This document shows positions 9,143 through 18,598 of a DNA stretch of 61,521 nucleotides, one piece after another. Under the pieces are notes generated by a model. The model was not told the DNA's origin. It searched no databases and saw only the letters and a list, made by a program, of their open reading frames with translations. Every line of letters starts with the position of its first letter. Position 1 is the stretch's first letter. Position numbers and translations under genes: made by a program. The stretch lies in the IMG/VR virus record IMGVR_UViG_3300034096_000310, positions 1 to 61,521 of that record; one strand, written 5' to 3'. The stretch comes from a virus.

Positions 9143-9841
9143 ATGTATTGCGTATACACGCACACGAGGAAAGACACCAACAAGATCTTTTACATAGGGG
9201 TAGGGAATATTAGAAGACCTTATTCTAAAGTTAATAGAAACAAGCACTGGTACCATATTGCTAATAAGCATGAGTATACTGTGAATATAACACACAGGGA
9301 TCTAATATGGGAAGAGGCTTGTGCTATTGAGAGATATCTAATAGCTTTTTATGGCCGACTAGATTTGAAGCAAGGGAATCTTGTTAATATGACGGATGGT
9401 GGAGATGGTGCTGTTGGATTGAAGCATAGTGATGATACAAAAAGGAGTTTTAGCGAAATTAAGAGAAAGCTATACTCCGATAAGACTAAACATCCTTTAT
9501 ATGGAAGGCGTGGGGAAAACAGTCCAAACTATGGAAAGAAGAAGAGTAAGGAAACTATTGAAAAGATTAGATCAAAACAGTCTGGGGTAAATTGTAGGCT
9601 ATTTGGTAAAACAGGAGCTGAATGTATTAACTCTAAGCCAGTTATTGATAATTTCACTGGGGTTGTTTATCCTTCAATAAAAGAAGCTGCTAATTCGATT
9701 GGGATTTGCTATTCTAATTTAAGGAAGATGCTTTGTGGCACTAAGATAAATAGCTCAGGAATCACATATTTGAATAACCAAAAACAAACATCAAATGCGC
9801 AAGACGAACCTTTACAACGGGGTATCAGAATCCCTCGTTAA
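9143..9841 (+). CDS. GIY-YIG homing endonuclease
   Basis: The 232-residue protein has the GIY-YIG nuclease core at the N terminus (CVYTHTR, then IFYIGVGN, residues about 3-22), a NUMOD3-like DNA-binding repeat (GRRGENSPNYGKKKSKETIE, about 119-138), and a C-terminal NUMOD1-like helix-turn-helix (VIDNFTGVVYPSIKEAANSI, about 171-190). This is the standard build of free-standing phage homing endonucleases, selfish genes that cut alleles lacking them. It is more A/T-rich than its neighbours and has different codon use. Its last 15 codons overlap the next gene in another frame, which suggests insertion next to that gene's start. Confidence 0.88.
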   Translation: MYCVYTHTRKDTNKIFYIGVGNIRRPYSKVNRNKHWYHIANKHEYTVNITHRDLIWEEACAIERYLIAFYGRLDLKQGNLVNMTDGGDGAVGLKHSDDTKRSFSEIKRKLYSDKTKHPLYGRRGENSPNYGKKKSKETIEKIRSKQSGVNCRLFGKTGAECINSKPVIDNFTGVVYPSIKEAANSIGICYSNLRKMLCGTKINSSGITYLNNQKQTSNAQDEPLQRGIRIPR

Positions 9842-10628
9842 AAAAACAATGTTGAAGCCCGGAGAGCAAGTAGTTTACCGGCTTTACAACATGCAGAAGA
9901 ATCCGATGAACCCAGAGAAAATCGCGATCCCTTCGGCAAAGAATGTACCACCGGTTGACACAATCTGGGATGAAGAGAAGAGTGAGTACGTTGACATCGC
10001 CTGTATCAAATCAGTAGATGCTCAAGGTAACCACAATTTCCAAGAGATCTTTTTCTACGGCAACATGGCCGGCCATTTAATCCTGCAAGGCGGTAGAGCC
10101 TTTGATCAGGAGATCCACACCTATCTGACTCTTTGTGACTACAACGCGTCCAAGCCAAACAGGGACACGACGAAGGAAATCATATTCGAGCGTGTAGACG
10201 AAGAGGTTAAGGCAGAGAAGGAAAGCCGCACCCGCAACATCCGCAGGGAGGCGTTAAATGCCGCAGCTGATCTGACGCCAGAAGAGGTGAAGGACTACGC
10301 CGCTGCCTTGGGTAAAGACGATAGCAAGCCTGTGAAGGTTCTTCGTAACGAGCTCGAGGAAATGGCTGATAGTCAACCAGAAGACTTTATGAGCCTGATT
10401 AATAACAAGCAGGCGGTAATGAAGGCTACTATCAACAGGGCGCTTAAGAAGAATGCCCTCGTTTTCAATGAGGAGCAGTCACGGTTCGAATGGCCCAATA
10501 AGGAGGCGATCCTTACTGTTGCCAGAACCACTGGAAGCGACGCTATTGAGGAGCTGATCAGTTTCTGTATCAGTTCTGCCAAGGGCGAGAAGGTCTTCCA
10601 AACTATTCAGAGTAAGGCCAAAAAGTGA
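9795..10628 (+). CDS. Unknown protein, probable head-associated
   Basis: 277 residues, no motif I recognise. The middle is charged and helical (residues about 125-200, with EEVKAEKESRTRNIRREAL). It follows the capsid gene, separated only by the inserted homing endonuclease, and a terminator follows it, so it belongs to the head-gene transcription unit. A decoration, head-completion or capsid-maturation protein is possible. Confidence 0.7.
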   Translation: MRKTNLYNGVSESLVKKTMLKPGEQVVYRLYNMQKNPMNPEKIAIPSAKNVPPVDTIWDEEKSEYVDIACIKSVDAQGNHNFQEIFFYGNMAGHLILQGGRAFDQEIHTYLTLCDYNASKPNRDTTKEIIFERVDEEVKAEKESRTRNIRREALNAAADLTPEEVKDYAAALGKDDSKPVKVLRNELEEMADSQPEDFMSLINNKQAVMKATINRALKKNALVFNEEQSRFEWPNKEAILTVARTTGSDAIEELISFCISSAKGEKVFQTIQSKAKK

Positions 10629-10683
10629 TAGCCTTAGTTCACAACTGAACTGAGGTTCATCTCGTGTTTGGTTGTTTGGTAAG

Positions 10684-10714
10684 TCCCGGGGGTTTCTACC
10701 TTCGGGATTTTTTT
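10684..10714 (+). terminator. Rho-independent terminator after the head genes
   Basis: Stem TCCCG (10684-10688) with CGGGA (10703-10707), an inner GGT/ACC helix, and seven T's at 10708-10714. It separates the head genes from the fibre genes. Confidence 0.88.
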
Positions 10715-10766
10715 ATGGGGTGTTTTTCAGGGTATTGACCTATGAGTATTGGAAATTTGCATCCAA

Positions 10767-11966
10767 ATGCCCACAATTCCCAATACATCGTTCAATGTCA
10801 AGTTTGATCTTGACGGAACCCCAACGCTGGTCTTAACAGACACCACCACAGCTCCGCCTGCCGGTCTCGTGGGTATCTTCGAGATCATCCAGCCTGATGG
10901 TTATGTAAGGACTGGAGATATTAATTCGCCAGACATTCCGTCTGCAGGCTCTAGCTTTTCGTTCGTCCTGACACTAGACGCCTCCGGGCAGGTGCAGAGG
11001 GGTTCTTATTCGATTAAGTATACGGCAGCGGCTCCGTCCTATTTGTCAACAGACTTTACTAGGACCTTCCAGTTTCAGTACGCGCCTGTGTCTTTGGTGA
11101 TGACCGAGCAGTTTGATGTCTTTACTCCTAAGTTAGAGTATATCGACTCAACTGCATATCAGGTTTCAAACTATAACAACACGGCGGTTACCAGAGCTTG
11201 GACGGCGGTATCTACTCCAACAGGAACTATTACAGGTAGCACAGCTACGTTTGATGTAAAGTATACTAATCAGTATTGGGACGCTAACTATACAATCACG
11301 CTTACCTCTAGTCTTGTCTATACCCACCAGACCTATGCTTGGTTGACCGTGGAGGAGACGATTACAAAGACGGTAAGTACATATGCTGAAACTCCAGCCA
11401 CCATCAGTCAGATTACCAGTCTGATTGTTTTGTTGAAAAACACATTAGAGAGTCAGGTAGATACTGTGAGTGAGTTCGCTCAAACAAGAGAGGACTTTAC
11501 ATATGCTCAGTCATTATTCGAACACATTATTTACAGGATTAGGCTTAATAACACTACAGGCATATATCGTGATTTAAAAGATCTGATTGCTGTATTGCGT
11601 AACTACCAGATCCCAACCTATGTTCCACTGAACGCCCCGATCGGCCCTTATGATTTAACGCCGCTATATCCGGGTGCTGCATGGGGAAATATTACTGGGA
11701 CAATCACAAATCAGACTGATCTTATAAACTACATAGCTAGTCAGATCAATGCTGGTAAGTATGTGGTAAACGTAGGGAACAACAGCGCTACGAGTTTTAC
11801 CGTAACACACAGCCTTAATACTCTTGACGTAGATGTTGAGTTGTTTGAAAATGCTACAGGAGAGACTGTGCTTGCAGACGTATCTAGAACTGGCGTGAAT
11901 ACTATATCAGTTTCTTTTGCTACTGCCCCAACAACAAATCAATACAGGGTTATTGTAAATAAATAA
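10767..11966 (+). CDS. Tail fibre or adsorption protein
   Basis: About 399 residues from the ATG at 10767; an in-frame TTG at 10749 gives six more and seems less likely. The protein is Thr/Ser-rich and beta-rich. The C-terminal 60 residues (NNSATSFTVTHSLNTLDVDV, then TNQYRVIV) are a module I associate with the ends of many phage tail-fibre proteins. A helical stretch around residues 215-280 may be a trimeric coil. It ends one base before the giant fibre gene, so the two are probably made together. Confidence 0.72.
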   Translation: MPTIPNTSFNVKFDLDGTPTLVLTDTTTAPPAGLVGIFEIIQPDGYVRTGDINSPDIPSAGSSFSFVLTLDASGQVQRGSYSIKYTAAAPSYLSTDFTRTFQFQYAPVSLVMTEQFDVFTPKLEYIDSTAYQVSNYNNTAVTRAWTAVSTPTGTITGSTATFDVKYTNQYWDANYTITLTSSLVYTHQTYAWLTVEETITKTVSTYAETPATISQITSLIVLLKNTLESQVDTVSEFAQTREDFTYAQSLFEHIIYRIRLNNTTGIYRDLKDLIAVLRNYQIPTYVPLNAPIGPYDLTPLYPGAAWGNITGTITNQTDLINYIASQINAGKYVVNVGNNSATSFTVTHSLNTLDVDVELFENATGETVLADVSRTGVNTISVSFATAPTTNQYRVIVNK

Positions 11967-11967
11967 T

Positions 11968-14900
11968 ATGAAATTCTTATCCAATATATTAGTTAAAGCA
12001 GGTTTAATCGTAGACGGTTCAACCACTTTAAATACAATTGCTAATGCCACCACCGATACAGATAAGTTCTTGGTTAGTGATGCTGGCGTGGTAAAATACC
12101 GTACCGGATCAGAAGTTCTTTCTGATATTGGCGCTCAAGGTTCTTTAACTTTAACCACTACTGGTAGTTCCGGTGCTGCCACATTGGTTGGAAATACTCT
12201 TAATATTCCGCAATACGCAGGCACCGTTACTTCTGTAGCGATGACTGTGCCAACAGGTTTGCAGGTCGGGGGAAGCCCAATTATATCATCTGGCACATTG
12301 GCGCTTACATTTCAATCAGGATACAGTATACCGACAAACGTAAAACAAGGCAATTGGGATGACGCCTATACGTGGGTGTCAAACTTCCCAACACAGACGG
12401 GGAATAACGGGAAATATTTAACTACAGACGGGAATACTCTTTCTTGGGGTACAATTAACATATCTGGTTATGTGCCTACCAGCCGATCACTGACTATCAA
12501 CGGCACTGCCTACGACCTATCGTTAGATCGCTCTTGGTCTGTTGGTACAATAACTTCAATAACAGGTGGTACTGGATTAACCGGTGGGACCATTACTTCG
12601 TCAGGCACTTTGGCATTTGATACGACTTGGGGTGATGCGAGATATCAACAGTTATTAACAAACCCAGTTACAGGCTCAGGCACAGCAGGTCAAGTAGCCT
12701 ATTTTAATGGCACTAACTCTATCACATCTTCCCCTACATTCGCCTTTACACCTACCTCACAACTATTAGTAAATAACTCTGTTACTGCTGCAAGTGCTAT
12801 TGCGAGGGGAATAAATGCCACTCCATCTTTAACTGCCGCTGCTAATAACGATGTCCTTGTTGGGTTGGATATTGCACCTACTTTTACCAATGGGGCATTT
12901 ACAGGAGTACAGAATTGGGGTATTCGTTCACAGGGAAGCATTTATGTACCTTCAAATATTAACGGTAGCGGTTTTGGAATTACAATACAAAATACCAATA
13001 GTGGCTCAAGTGCTTTGTCAGGTATGGGATTCCAAAATGACCAATCTCAAGGAACATCAATATTACAATATTCATCAACAAGAAACAATGTTGATAATAA
13101 TAATCAATACAACTGCGGACCTGCTACAATATTTGATTATCAAGGAGCTGGTTCGTTAGTATTTTCTTCATCTTTATCATCGGGTTCGAATAGAGGTATT
13201 AGATTTTTTACGGGTGCAAGTTCTTTGACTGCAACTGAAAAAGTTAGAATATTTGCAAATGGTAATGTTACAATTCAAAATGGCGGCACACATACCGATG
13301 CAGGCTTCCGTTTAGATGTGAACGGAACAGCAAGAGCCACTACAAGCGTAAACGCTGGTACAACAGTTTTAGCAGGATTTGGACAAGCGACAAGAAGTGA
13401 AGATGGTGTTACAAATAATAACTATTTTTCAACTGGTCAAGATATAATCTTTTCATCGAATAGGTTTAGAAGTAATTTTTTAAGTCCTTCAAATAGGTTA
13501 GTTTTATCAACTCAAAATATAGCCAATAGAACAGTGGCTTTATTATTTGGTATTGACGCTACACAATTAGACGCTGGAATTACTTTAGATAACAATACTA
13601 GAACTGTTTCTTTAATAAATAGTACAGGAAACTCAAATAGCTCAACTTATACACCTAGGCTAAATGTCTTTACAAGTGGCAACGTAGCTATAAACAGTTT
13701 AACAGACGCCGGTTTTCGTTTGGATATAAACGGCACAGCTAGAGTGCAGGGGAATACGACAATACAAACAACAAATCCTTTAATTAGATTAGTTAATAAT
13801 ACTGCTACAAATGATGACCCTATATTATATTATCAAGGGGGTTTATTAAGGCTTGTCGATTTTAGTAGTGCGAATAAAGGTTTATTTATCAATACTGCGG
13901 TAGGTAATGCTTCTTTGAGTATGAGTGGAAGTGCTAACGAAGCAACTACAATGTTCAGGGTTCACGGAAGTATAACCGCTGCCTCTGCTATTGCAAGAGG
14001 AGTAAACTTAACAACCACTTTAGTAGCAGCAGCCAATAACGATGTATTAGTAGGACTTGATATTAACCCTATCTTTACCAATGGGGCATTTACTGGTGTA
14101 ACTAATTTGGGATTGAGAGTTACAGGAAATTCAATTTTTTCAAGAAATCTAAATAGTAATACGTTTATAACTATAAGTAATACAACTGCAGGAAATTTAA
14201 GCCAAGCAACTTTAGGTCTTGTTAGTGATGCTTCAGCCGGTTCAGCAACATTTCGTAAAAATAGTTCAACAACAGGAGTATACAAAATTTTAACTGTAAG
14301 TTCTGCTCAAATTTACAATGAAACAGCGGGAGATATTGCAATCCTTAATGATGTTGCAACTGGTACAATTAAAATGGCTGCAGGGGCGAGTTCTACTTCT
14401 CAAATGCAAATTTTTGCAAATGGCAATGTAGGCATCAATCAAAATACCGATGCAGGCTTCCGTTTAGATGTGAACGGTACAGCAAGGGTACAGGGTACAA
14501 CTACTATTTCCGGAGATAATAATCTTATTTTTCAACGAGCAACAGATGGCAATTCATTATTAGGTGTTGAACTTAGAAATTCAGGTGGTAATGAAAGAGG
14601 AGCATTTAAAATAAATATGTCCACTGGAGAAGTTAGAATAGGAGCTACTAATGGTGGTGGTTTCTTCCCTACATTTTTTACTAATGGTGTAGAGGGTGGT
14701 AGATTTACTGGAGCTGGAACTTTCCAAACATCCGCATCCGTAACCGCTGCCTCAGCTATTGCCAGAGGGGTAAACTTTACCAACACTTTAGTAGCAGCAG
14801 CCAATAACGATTTTTTAGTAGGACTTGATATAAACCCTACTTTTACCAATGGTGCTTTTACAGGGGTAAATAATGTGGGTTTAAGAGTGAACTTCCCAAA

Positions 14901-17007
14901 TTCTGGTGCAAATAATGTAGCAACTTTTAGAACAGGCACAAACAATAATGCTAATCTAACTTCAATACAATTAGTAAACTCAGCATCAGGTTTAAGTTCA
15001 ATTGTTAATTTAGTTTCTGGTAACGTGGATAATGGAAATCCATATTTTGCTATTCAGAATAGAAATAATGCTGGAACAGTAAATGAAAACTTTAGAATTT
15101 TTCAATCAGGCAACGTAGTAATTCAAAACGGTGGCACATTCACAGACGCAGGCTTTAGATTAGATGTAAATGGTACTGCAAGGGTGCAGGGGACTGCAAC
15201 ATTTTTAGATGGGTTAAGAATTAATGGCGGATTTACTTCATTTAATGCATCTACTATATTTGGTTCACCAGCTCAATCAGGAAATACATTTAACTTTAAT
15301 ACACAATATGCAGGTGCAGCTACAGGTGCAACAAATTATTTTAATTTTACGGGAACATTAGCATCACAAACGGGTGGCTTATTTGTGTTCTTTAATATGG
15401 CGCAAACATTGAGCAATGCAAATAGTGCGCAAACATATAGAGGTTTTTATTATAACCCAACTGTAACAGGTTTAGTTGCAAATACATCGCATATCGCTTT
15501 TGAAAATACATCGGGTAATGTTCTATTAGGAACAACAAGTGGTAACGTAGCCATAGGTACATCTACCTTAGGTACTGCTACTGAACTAACTTTAGGTGGT
15601 AGTCAAACCGCATCATCTTCCATAGCAAGAGGTCAGTTATTAAATACAACCTTAGTAGCAGCCGCCAATAACGATGTCTTAGTAGGATTAGATATTAACC
15701 CTACGTTTACGAATGGGGCATTCACGGGGGTAACGAATTTGGCAATTAGAACATTAAGCGGAAGGTTGAGTTTTACGGGAGCTGCTGGAGGTGGTACTTT
15801 GAATTTATTTACTACTAATAGCACCTTTTTAAGTAATGCAAGTAACGGTGTTTTGACATTTAATCGAAATTCAAGTTCAGGATGGCAAGGAATTGAGCAT
15901 CAGGTTTCTGGTGCTTTAATGGCTTATGACGCAATTACTACCAGTGGAGAATTTAGAAGATTTGCAAATAGTGGTGGTTATTTTCAAACATTCTATTCTA
16001 ATGGTGTTGAAGCAATAAGGTTGAGTACTTCTCAAAATCTACTTATTGGCACCACAACAGACGCAGGCTTTAGATTAGATGTAAATGGTACTGCAAGAGT
16101 GCAAAGTTTCACAACAATAAATGCTGCACCTGCAGTAAATGCCGATGCTGCTTTAGCAGTTAATGCTACTACGAATAATAGCACAGGTGGTCAAATGAAT
16201 GGCATAAATAGCACTGCAACTGTTGTCACAAATACAGGTAATTTTTCAGGTATCAATTCAACTATAAATAATTCATCTACTGCCGTTTCAATGCTTGGTT
16301 TTAACGCTGCAGTAAATATTAGCGCAAACACAACAACACAAGCGAGAGGGTTTGCAGTAGGTGGAGCAGTAACAGGTTCAGGAGCCGTTACTACTTATGT
16401 AGGCTACGATTACGTTGATGTATTCAAATCAGGTAGCGGAGCAGTAACAAGGCAAAATGCTATAAGAATTGCTAATTTAACGGCAGGCAGTACTGCAAAT
16501 ATTGGCATACTATTTAACAATTCAGCAGGTACAGCAGTTAATGGAACTTGGGATATTTACTCTCAATCTGGTAATGCATCTTATTTAGCAGGTAACTTAA
16601 TGATAGGCACTACTACTGCTGGGGGAAGATTTACCATACAACCAACAAATGACCAAGTGGGAATGGCGATAAGCGGGTCTTCCCTCACAGGCTCAAATGC
16701 TCAAAGTTTAGTATCTCTCTCTCAAACTTGGAACACCACAGGCAATCCTACTGCTATAAAATTAGATGTAACAAATACTGCTTCGGGTGCAAATTCTTAC
16801 TTATTAGACCTACAAGTAGGCGGCATCCCACAGTTTACTGTATTTAAGGGTGGGGAAATTAAAACATCAAGTCCTGCTGGTGGTGTAGCACAAACTTGGA
16901 AACTCGGCTCAGTACAAGCGGTTACCCCTACATCACCGAACAGAACTATTGAAGTAGAAGTAAACGGAACAACATATTATCTTCACGCAAAAACAACAAA
17001 CGATTAA
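11968..17007 (+). CDS. Giant repetitive tail fibre
   Basis: 1679 residues of beta-rich, Asn/Thr/Gly-rich sequence with no transmembrane segment. It contains four copies of a module with AASAIARG and VAAANNDVLVGLDINPTFTN, and five copies of one with DAGFRLDVNGTARVQG, separated by unlike sequence. This is the build of long trimeric fibres whose variable segments are swapped between phages. The N terminus has a collar-like part (TTLNTIANATTDTDKFLVS). The 12.7-16.9 kb part is visibly richer in A and T than the head genes, suggesting module exchange with other phages. It probably binds a host surface receptor. Confidence 0.85.
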   Translation: MKFLSNILVKAGLIVDGSTTLNTIANATTDTDKFLVSDAGVVKYRTGSEVLSDIGAQGSLTLTTTGSSGAATLVGNTLNIPQYAGTVTSVAMTVPTGLQVGGSPIISSGTLALTFQSGYSIPTNVKQGNWDDAYTWVSNFPTQTGNNGKYLTTDGNTLSWGTINISGYVPTSRSLTINGTAYDLSLDRSWSVGTITSITGGTGLTGGTITSSGTLAFDTTWGDARYQQLLTNPVTGSGTAGQVAYFNGTNSITSSPTFAFTPTSQLLVNNSVTAASAIARGINATPSLTAAANNDVLVGLDIAPTFTNGAFTGVQNWGIRSQGSIYVPSNINGSGFGITIQNTNSGSSALSGMGFQNDQSQGTSILQYSSTRNNVDNNNQYNCGPATIFDYQGAGSLVFSSSLSSGSNRGIRFFTGASSLTATEKVRIFANGNVTIQNGGTHTDAGFRLDVNGTARATTSVNAGTTVLAGFGQATRSEDGVTNNNYFSTGQDIIFSSNRFRSNFLSPSNRLVLSTQNIANRTVALLFGIDATQLDAGITLDNNTRTVSLINSTGNSNSSTYTPRLNVFTSGNVAINSLTDAGFRLDINGTARVQGNTTIQTTNPLIRLVNNTATNDDPILYYQGGLLRLVDFSSANKGLFINTAVGNASLSMSGSANEATTMFRVHGSITAASAIARGVNLTTTLVAAANNDVLVGLDINPIFTNGAFTGVTNLGLRVTGNSIFSRNLNSNTFITISNTTAGNLSQATLGLVSDASAGSATFRKNSSTTGVYKILTVSSAQIYNETAGDIAILNDVATGTIKMAAGASSTSQMQIFANGNVGINQNTDAGFRLDVNGTARVQGTTTISGDNNLIFQRATDGNSLLGVELRNSGGNERGAFKINMSTGEVRIGATNGGGFFPTFFTNGVEGGRFTGAGTFQTSASVTAASAIARGVNFTNTLVAAANNDFLVGLDINPTFTNGAFTGVNNVGLRVNFPNSGANNVATFRTGTNNNANLTSIQLVNSASGLSSIVNLVSGNVDNGNPYFAIQNRNNAGTVNENFRIFQSGNVVIQNGGTFTDAGFRLDVNGTARVQGTATFLDGLRINGGFTSFNASTIFGSPAQSGNTFNFNTQYAGAATGATNYFNFTGTLASQTGGLFVFFNMAQTLSNANSAQTYRGFYYNPTVTGLVANTSHIAFENTSGNVLLGTTSGNVAIGTSTLGTATELTLGGSQTASSSIARGQLLNTTLVAAANNDVLVGLDINPTFTNGAFTGVTNLAIRTLSGRLSFTGAAGGGTLNLFTTNSTFLSNASNGVLTFNRNSSSGWQGIEHQVSGALMAYDAITTSGEFRRFANSGGYFQTFYSNGVEAIRLSTSQNLLIGTTTDAGFRLDVNGTARVQSFTTINAAPAVNADAALAVNATTNNSTGGQMNGINSTATVVTNTGNFSGINSTINNSSTAVSMLGFNAAVNISANTTTQARGFAVGGAVTGSGAVTTYVGYDYVDVFKSGSGAVTRQNAIRIANLTAGSTANIGILFNNSAGTAVNGTWDIYSQSGNASYLAGNLMIGTTTAGGRFTIQPTNDQVGMAISGSSLTGSNAQSLVSLSQTWNTTGNPTAIKLDVTNTASGANSYLLDLQVGGIPQFTVFKGGEIKTSSPAGGVAQTWKLGSVQAVTPTSPNRTIEVEVNGTTYYLHAKTTND
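12778..16110 (+). repeat. Two interleaved repeat families inside the fibre gene
   Basis: Family A (about 51 codons) begins near 12778, 13969, 14737 and 15601 and encodes AASAIARG through LDINPTFTNGAFTGV. Family B (about 26-30 codons) lies near 13258, 13675, 14419, 15106 and 16033 and encodes GNV...DAGFRLDVNGTARVQG. The order B-spacer-A alternates, so the fibre looks assembled from cassettes in which the framework is conserved and the segment between is replaced. DNA identity is high enough to allow recombination between copies. Confidence 0.85.
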
Positions 17008-17009
17008 TA

Positions 17010-17288
17010 ATGAAAAAAATCAGTCCTCTTTCGATTTGGGTAAATGGCGAAACAAAGTCAGCCGAGTACCTTAACGCAGTGTGTATCAACCTTCAATTGG
17101 GTTCATCGGCTACCTTTTGCTATCAGCTCTTTACAGGTGTAGAAGTTGATGGTGTAATGCAACCCGGGGAGAATCTAACCTCTGGAAACCTGACAATGGA
17201 CGGCGAAGCCTACCAGTCTTGGACTACAGACGACGTGGCTTGGGATTGGATCGCAGCTCAGCTGAACCTGCAGATCATCGAAGCCTAA
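17010..17288 (+). CDS. Small hypothetical protein after the fibre
   Basis: 92 residues, two bases after the fibre stop. Tryptophan- and acid-rich C-terminal half (SWTTDDVAWDWIAAQLNLQ). No family recognised. The tight spacing and position suggest a fibre-associated or fibre-assembly factor. Confidence 0.65.
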   Translation: MKKISPLSIWVNGETKSAEYLNAVCINLQLGSSATFCYQLFTGVEVDGVMQPGENLTSGNLTMDGEAYQSWTTDDVAWDWIAAQLNLQIIEA

Positions 17289-17299
17289 CGGGTGTGGGA

Positions 17300-17365
17300 A
17301 ATTTAGGGGGTAAAACTATCTGAAATAGATAGTTATCCCCTTAACTTTGTCCAAAATATATATCT
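17300..17365 (+). promoter_or_regulatory. Promoter with palindromic operator before the lysis group
   Basis: A perfect inverted repeat AACTATCT-N5-AGATAGTT (17314-17334) is followed by TAACTTTG (17342-17349), an exact match to the -7 box TAnnTTTG. TCTG at 17319-17322 gives a three-of-four -33 box at the right 19-base spacing, inside the palindrome. GGGG/CCCC flanks extend the palindrome in RNA. The same palindrome occurs at 58013-58033 and, changed, at 47861-47877 and 60454-60472. Confidence 0.65.
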
Positions 17366-17641
17366 ATGTTAGATTTTAACCAAGCAATGAAGGGACTTGA
17401 CGGCAAAGAAGTTCAGGACATGGACGGAAATTCCATTACCCTAGGTAAGCTTTTAGCCAGCCAATTGGCCTCTTCAAACAAAGGAGATGCACTCAAAATG
17501 TTTACATGGGCCCAGAAGGTCTACAATGGGGAAACCCTTGACCTAGACCCCAGTGATGAGGGTACGTTGAAGGACTTCATTAAGTCCAACGACAGCCTGA
17601 CCGTACTGGCTAAGGCCCAGCTTTTAAGTGTATTCAAGTAA
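17366..17641 (+). CDS. Small acidic hypothetical protein
   Basis: 91 residues, helical and acidic. It contains FNQAMKGLDGKEVQDMDG and ends with AKAQLLSVFK. No family is recognised. It is the first gene after the 17342 promoter and is followed within six bases by the membrane proteins of the lysis group. Confidence 0.7.
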   Translation: MLDFNQAMKGLDGKEVQDMDGNSITLGKLLASQLASSNKGDALKMFTWAQKVYNGETLDLDPSDEGTLKDFIKSNDSLTVLAKAQLLSVFK

Positions 17642-17647
17642 TTAGTC

Positions 17648-17905
17648 ATGGCGAACAGTTTGGAAAAGGTGAGGAGTTGGATCGGGCCGATGGTTATCTC
17701 TGGATTTAGCATGGTCCTATGGAGCCTGCTGCAAGAGATTCGGTCAGATGTCAAAACACTCCTTCAGGCGGAAGCGGCTACCAATATCAGGATTGAGAAT
17801 CTGGATAGAAGGATGTCCGAGGCTGAAAGAGCAATCACCCAGAACAGGCTGTTCGCCATTAAACCAGAAGAAGTTGAAATACCTAAGCCTCGCAAACGTA
17901 ACTAA
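17648..17905 (+). CDS. Membrane-anchored coiled-coil protein, holin-like
   Basis: 85 residues: a short N terminus, one transmembrane helix (about residues 11-29, GPMVISGFSMVLWSLL), then a coiled coil (LLQAEAATNIRIENLDRRM) and a basic tail. One-helix proteins with a coiled coil often occur in phage lysis groups as holins, antiholins or holin partners. The 3' end overlaps the next gene by 32 bases. Confidence 0.65.
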   Translation: MANSLEKVRSWIGPMVISGFSMVLWSLLQEIRSDVKTLLQAEAATNIRIENLDRRMSEAERAITQNRLFAIKPEEVEIPKPRKRN

Positions 17906-18065
17906 GGGATGGAGGACATCCATCATTGGGGCGGTAATGATTATCGCCGCCATTGCCAGTGTGTTTGTGAAGGAAGCAACTTGGGTTGATGCTACAGTGG
18001 CTATCTCTATTGGCATCGGGCTGCTGTTTGCTCCTGATGATGCCATTAAGAAGGCCAATCAATGA
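17874..18065 (+). CDS. Probable holin, two transmembrane helices
   Basis: About 63 residues if it starts at the TTG at 17874. The only upstream ATG in this frame (17748) would add 42 residues of unlikely arginine-rich sequence overlapping the neighbour, so I prefer the TTG. Two hydrophobic helices (SIIGAVMIIAAIASVFV and VAISIGIGLLFA) joined by a short charged turn match small holins, which open the inner membrane at lysis. It overlaps the next gene by 4 bases (ATGA). Confidence 0.65.
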   Translation: MKYLSLANVTKGWRTSIIGAVMIIAAIASVFVKEATWVDATVAISIGIGLLFAPDDAIKKANQ

Positions 18066-18598
18066 AGTACTTGATAATCATACTGTTACTGGTTTCTTGT
18101 AACCCCGTTAAGCGGGTGTTGAAGGACCCAGTCAAGTTGGATCAGGTAGCTCAGGAGGTTGTCAGGATGGGGTATTGCGTAAACGATACCACCGTTATAA
18201 CCGAGGTTAAGGACACGGTAATCTACCGCGACTCAATTGTCGAGAAGGTGGAGCAAATACCCTGCAAGGATTTTGATACTACTATTGGACGGGCCCGGAT
18301 CTGGGTCAGATCGGGGGTGCTAACATACAGCGCCAAGGATTCTGTAGTCTACAGAACCAAGACAATTACAAATACGGTTAGGGACAGGGAGTATGAGAGG
18401 GTTCTTCTCAGCGATCTGCGCATGTTAAAAGATACGCTATCTACTGAACGTAGTGAGGCTAAACTCCTCAAGTCTGAGTTTAAGTCTTATAAGATGGATG
18501 CAAGAATTGATAGGGCAAAATTGTGGCTAATCATAATAGCTCTGGTGATCTTTGCATTCAGAAAACAAATCACTTCAGTATGGCGCTTTTTCGTGTAA
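18062..18598 (+). CDS. Probable unimolecular spanin (u-spanin)
   Basis: 178 residues with a lipoprotein signal at the N terminus (LIIILLLVSC, lipidation at Cys13) and a single transmembrane helix near the C terminus (LWLIIIALVIFAF, about 155-167). The region between is charged and partly coiled coil (DTLSTERSEAKLLKSEFKSY). A protein anchored in the outer membrane by lipid at one end and in the inner membrane at the other is the definition of a u-spanin such as T1 gp11, which fuses the two membranes in the last step of lysis. Position right after the holin-like genes agrees. Confidence 0.78.
   Translation: MKYLIIILLLVSCNPVKRVLKDPVKLDQVAQEVVRMGYCVNDTTVITEVKDTVIYRDSIVEKVEQIPCKDFDTTIGRARIWVRSGVLTYSAKDSVVYRTKTITNTVRDREYERVLLSDLRMLKDTLSTERSEAKLLKSEFKSYKMDARIDRAKLWLIIIALVIFAFRKQITSVWRFFV

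Noticed and set aside
12778-16110. Diversity-generating retroelement or CRISPR array
   Set aside because: No reverse transcriptase or template repeat; repeats are long coding modules, not short spaced repeats. No cas genes in the window.
17748-17873. N-terminal extension of the holin-like gene from the ATG at 17748
   Set aside because: Arg/Ser/Pro-rich residues that overlap the upstream coiled-coil gene almost completely; the TTG at 17874 is a better start.
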